Program-made: the position numbers and the translations under genes
Notes under the pieces: generated by a model
The model's database searches: none
Seen by the model: the letters and a program-made list of their open reading frames with translations, nothing else
What the model was told of the DNA's origin: nothing
In this document: one piece after another, positions 13,442 to 13,477 of the stretch
How the letters are laid out: the number at the start of each line of letters is the position of its first letter
Numbering within the stretch: the first letter of the stretch is position 1
Assembly: GCA_016929775.1 (NCBI GenBank)
Contig: JAFGIE010000152.1
Span: 1 to 13,477 of the forward strand
From: Anaerolineae bacterium
GTDB taxonomy: Bacteria; Chloroflexota; Anaerolineae; JAFGEY01
Direction of reading: 5' to 3'
Length of the DNA stretch: 13,477 bases

Positions 13442-13447
13442 GAATCT

Positions 13448-13477
13448 ATGGCCATCGGGTTTGGTCGCGTGCATAGC
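13448..13477 (+). CDS. Start of an unidentified gene, probably leaderless
   Basis: ATG 13448 opens a frame of ten codons (MAIGFGRVHS) to the window edge. There is no room for a ribosome site between promoter and ATG, so translation would start from a leaderless mRNA. Ten residues are too few to name a family. Confidence 0.4.
   Translation, partial: MAIGFGRVHS

Larger units (their letters stand above)
13182..13447. other. Intergenic region with imperfect palindrome
   Basis: No convincing gene is seen in these 266 bp. A small hairpin, GCTGTGT/ACGCAGC at 13205-13221 with a 3-nt loop, could help end the dehydrogenase transcript. GGCCACC (13243-13249) and GGTGGCC (13283-13289) are inverted, and flanking GTACG...ATCG and CGATCGGGCGTAC extend the symmetry to about 13231-13307 with gaps. 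Confidence 0.45.

Overview
The window is about two-thirds G+C and densely coded. Three traits point to a Chloroflexota bacterium (Anaerolineae or a relative): a very long BTAD/ATPase/TPR regulator, a lipoprotein with a Pro/Thr linker followed by Kelch repeats, and a short 'YLLRMWQ...WRASLEG' protein of a kind I recall from that phylum. The phylum is an inference; no rRNA or marker gene is present. I see no tRNA, rRNA, CRISPR array, transposase or phage gene.

Layout. (1) 1-3439, minus strand: a SARP/AfsR-type regulator (winged helix, BTAD, NTPase, TPR) whose 3' end lies outside the window. (2) 3440-3582: a divergent control region with an extended -10 promoter for the regulator, a TATACT -10 facing right, and two copies of TCGAAACG exactly 11 bp apart just upstream of that -10, which is the geometry of known SARP operators. 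(3) 3583-4844, plus strand: a 76-residue protein translationally coupled (GTGA overlap) to a six-repeat Kelch lipoprotein. (4) 4869-5369: a Kelch fragment without signal peptide, probably a 5'-truncated duplicate, preceded by an 11-bp hairpin. (5) 5381-5454: a nested palindrome resembling dispersed intergenic repeats, then a good sigma-70 type promoter. (6) 5575-9975: a likely three-gene operon of a GH20-like hexosaminidase, a membrane-anchored HSL-type esterase and an unrecognised 109-residue protein. (7) 9976-10688: a promoter with a long leader and a small two-helix membrane ORF apparently broken by a frameshift. (8) 10689-13181: a GNAT acetyltransferase overlapping a class I SAM methyltransferase, then a zinc-dependent alcohol dehydrogenase. 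(9) 13182-13477: a non-coding stretch with an imperfect palindrome and, at the edge, a strong promoter whose predicted start falls on the ATG of a further gene, suggesting a leaderless mRNA.

How they may work together: the strongest systems-level hypothesis is that the regulator, the small protein and the Kelch lipoprotein form one locally controlled unit, the SARP-like repeats between them being its switch. The GH20/esterase operon looks like cytoplasmic or membrane-associated breakdown of amino-sugar glycosides and esters. The GNAT, methyltransferase and dehydrogenase group looks like small-molecule modification or detoxification, with substrates not readable from sequence.
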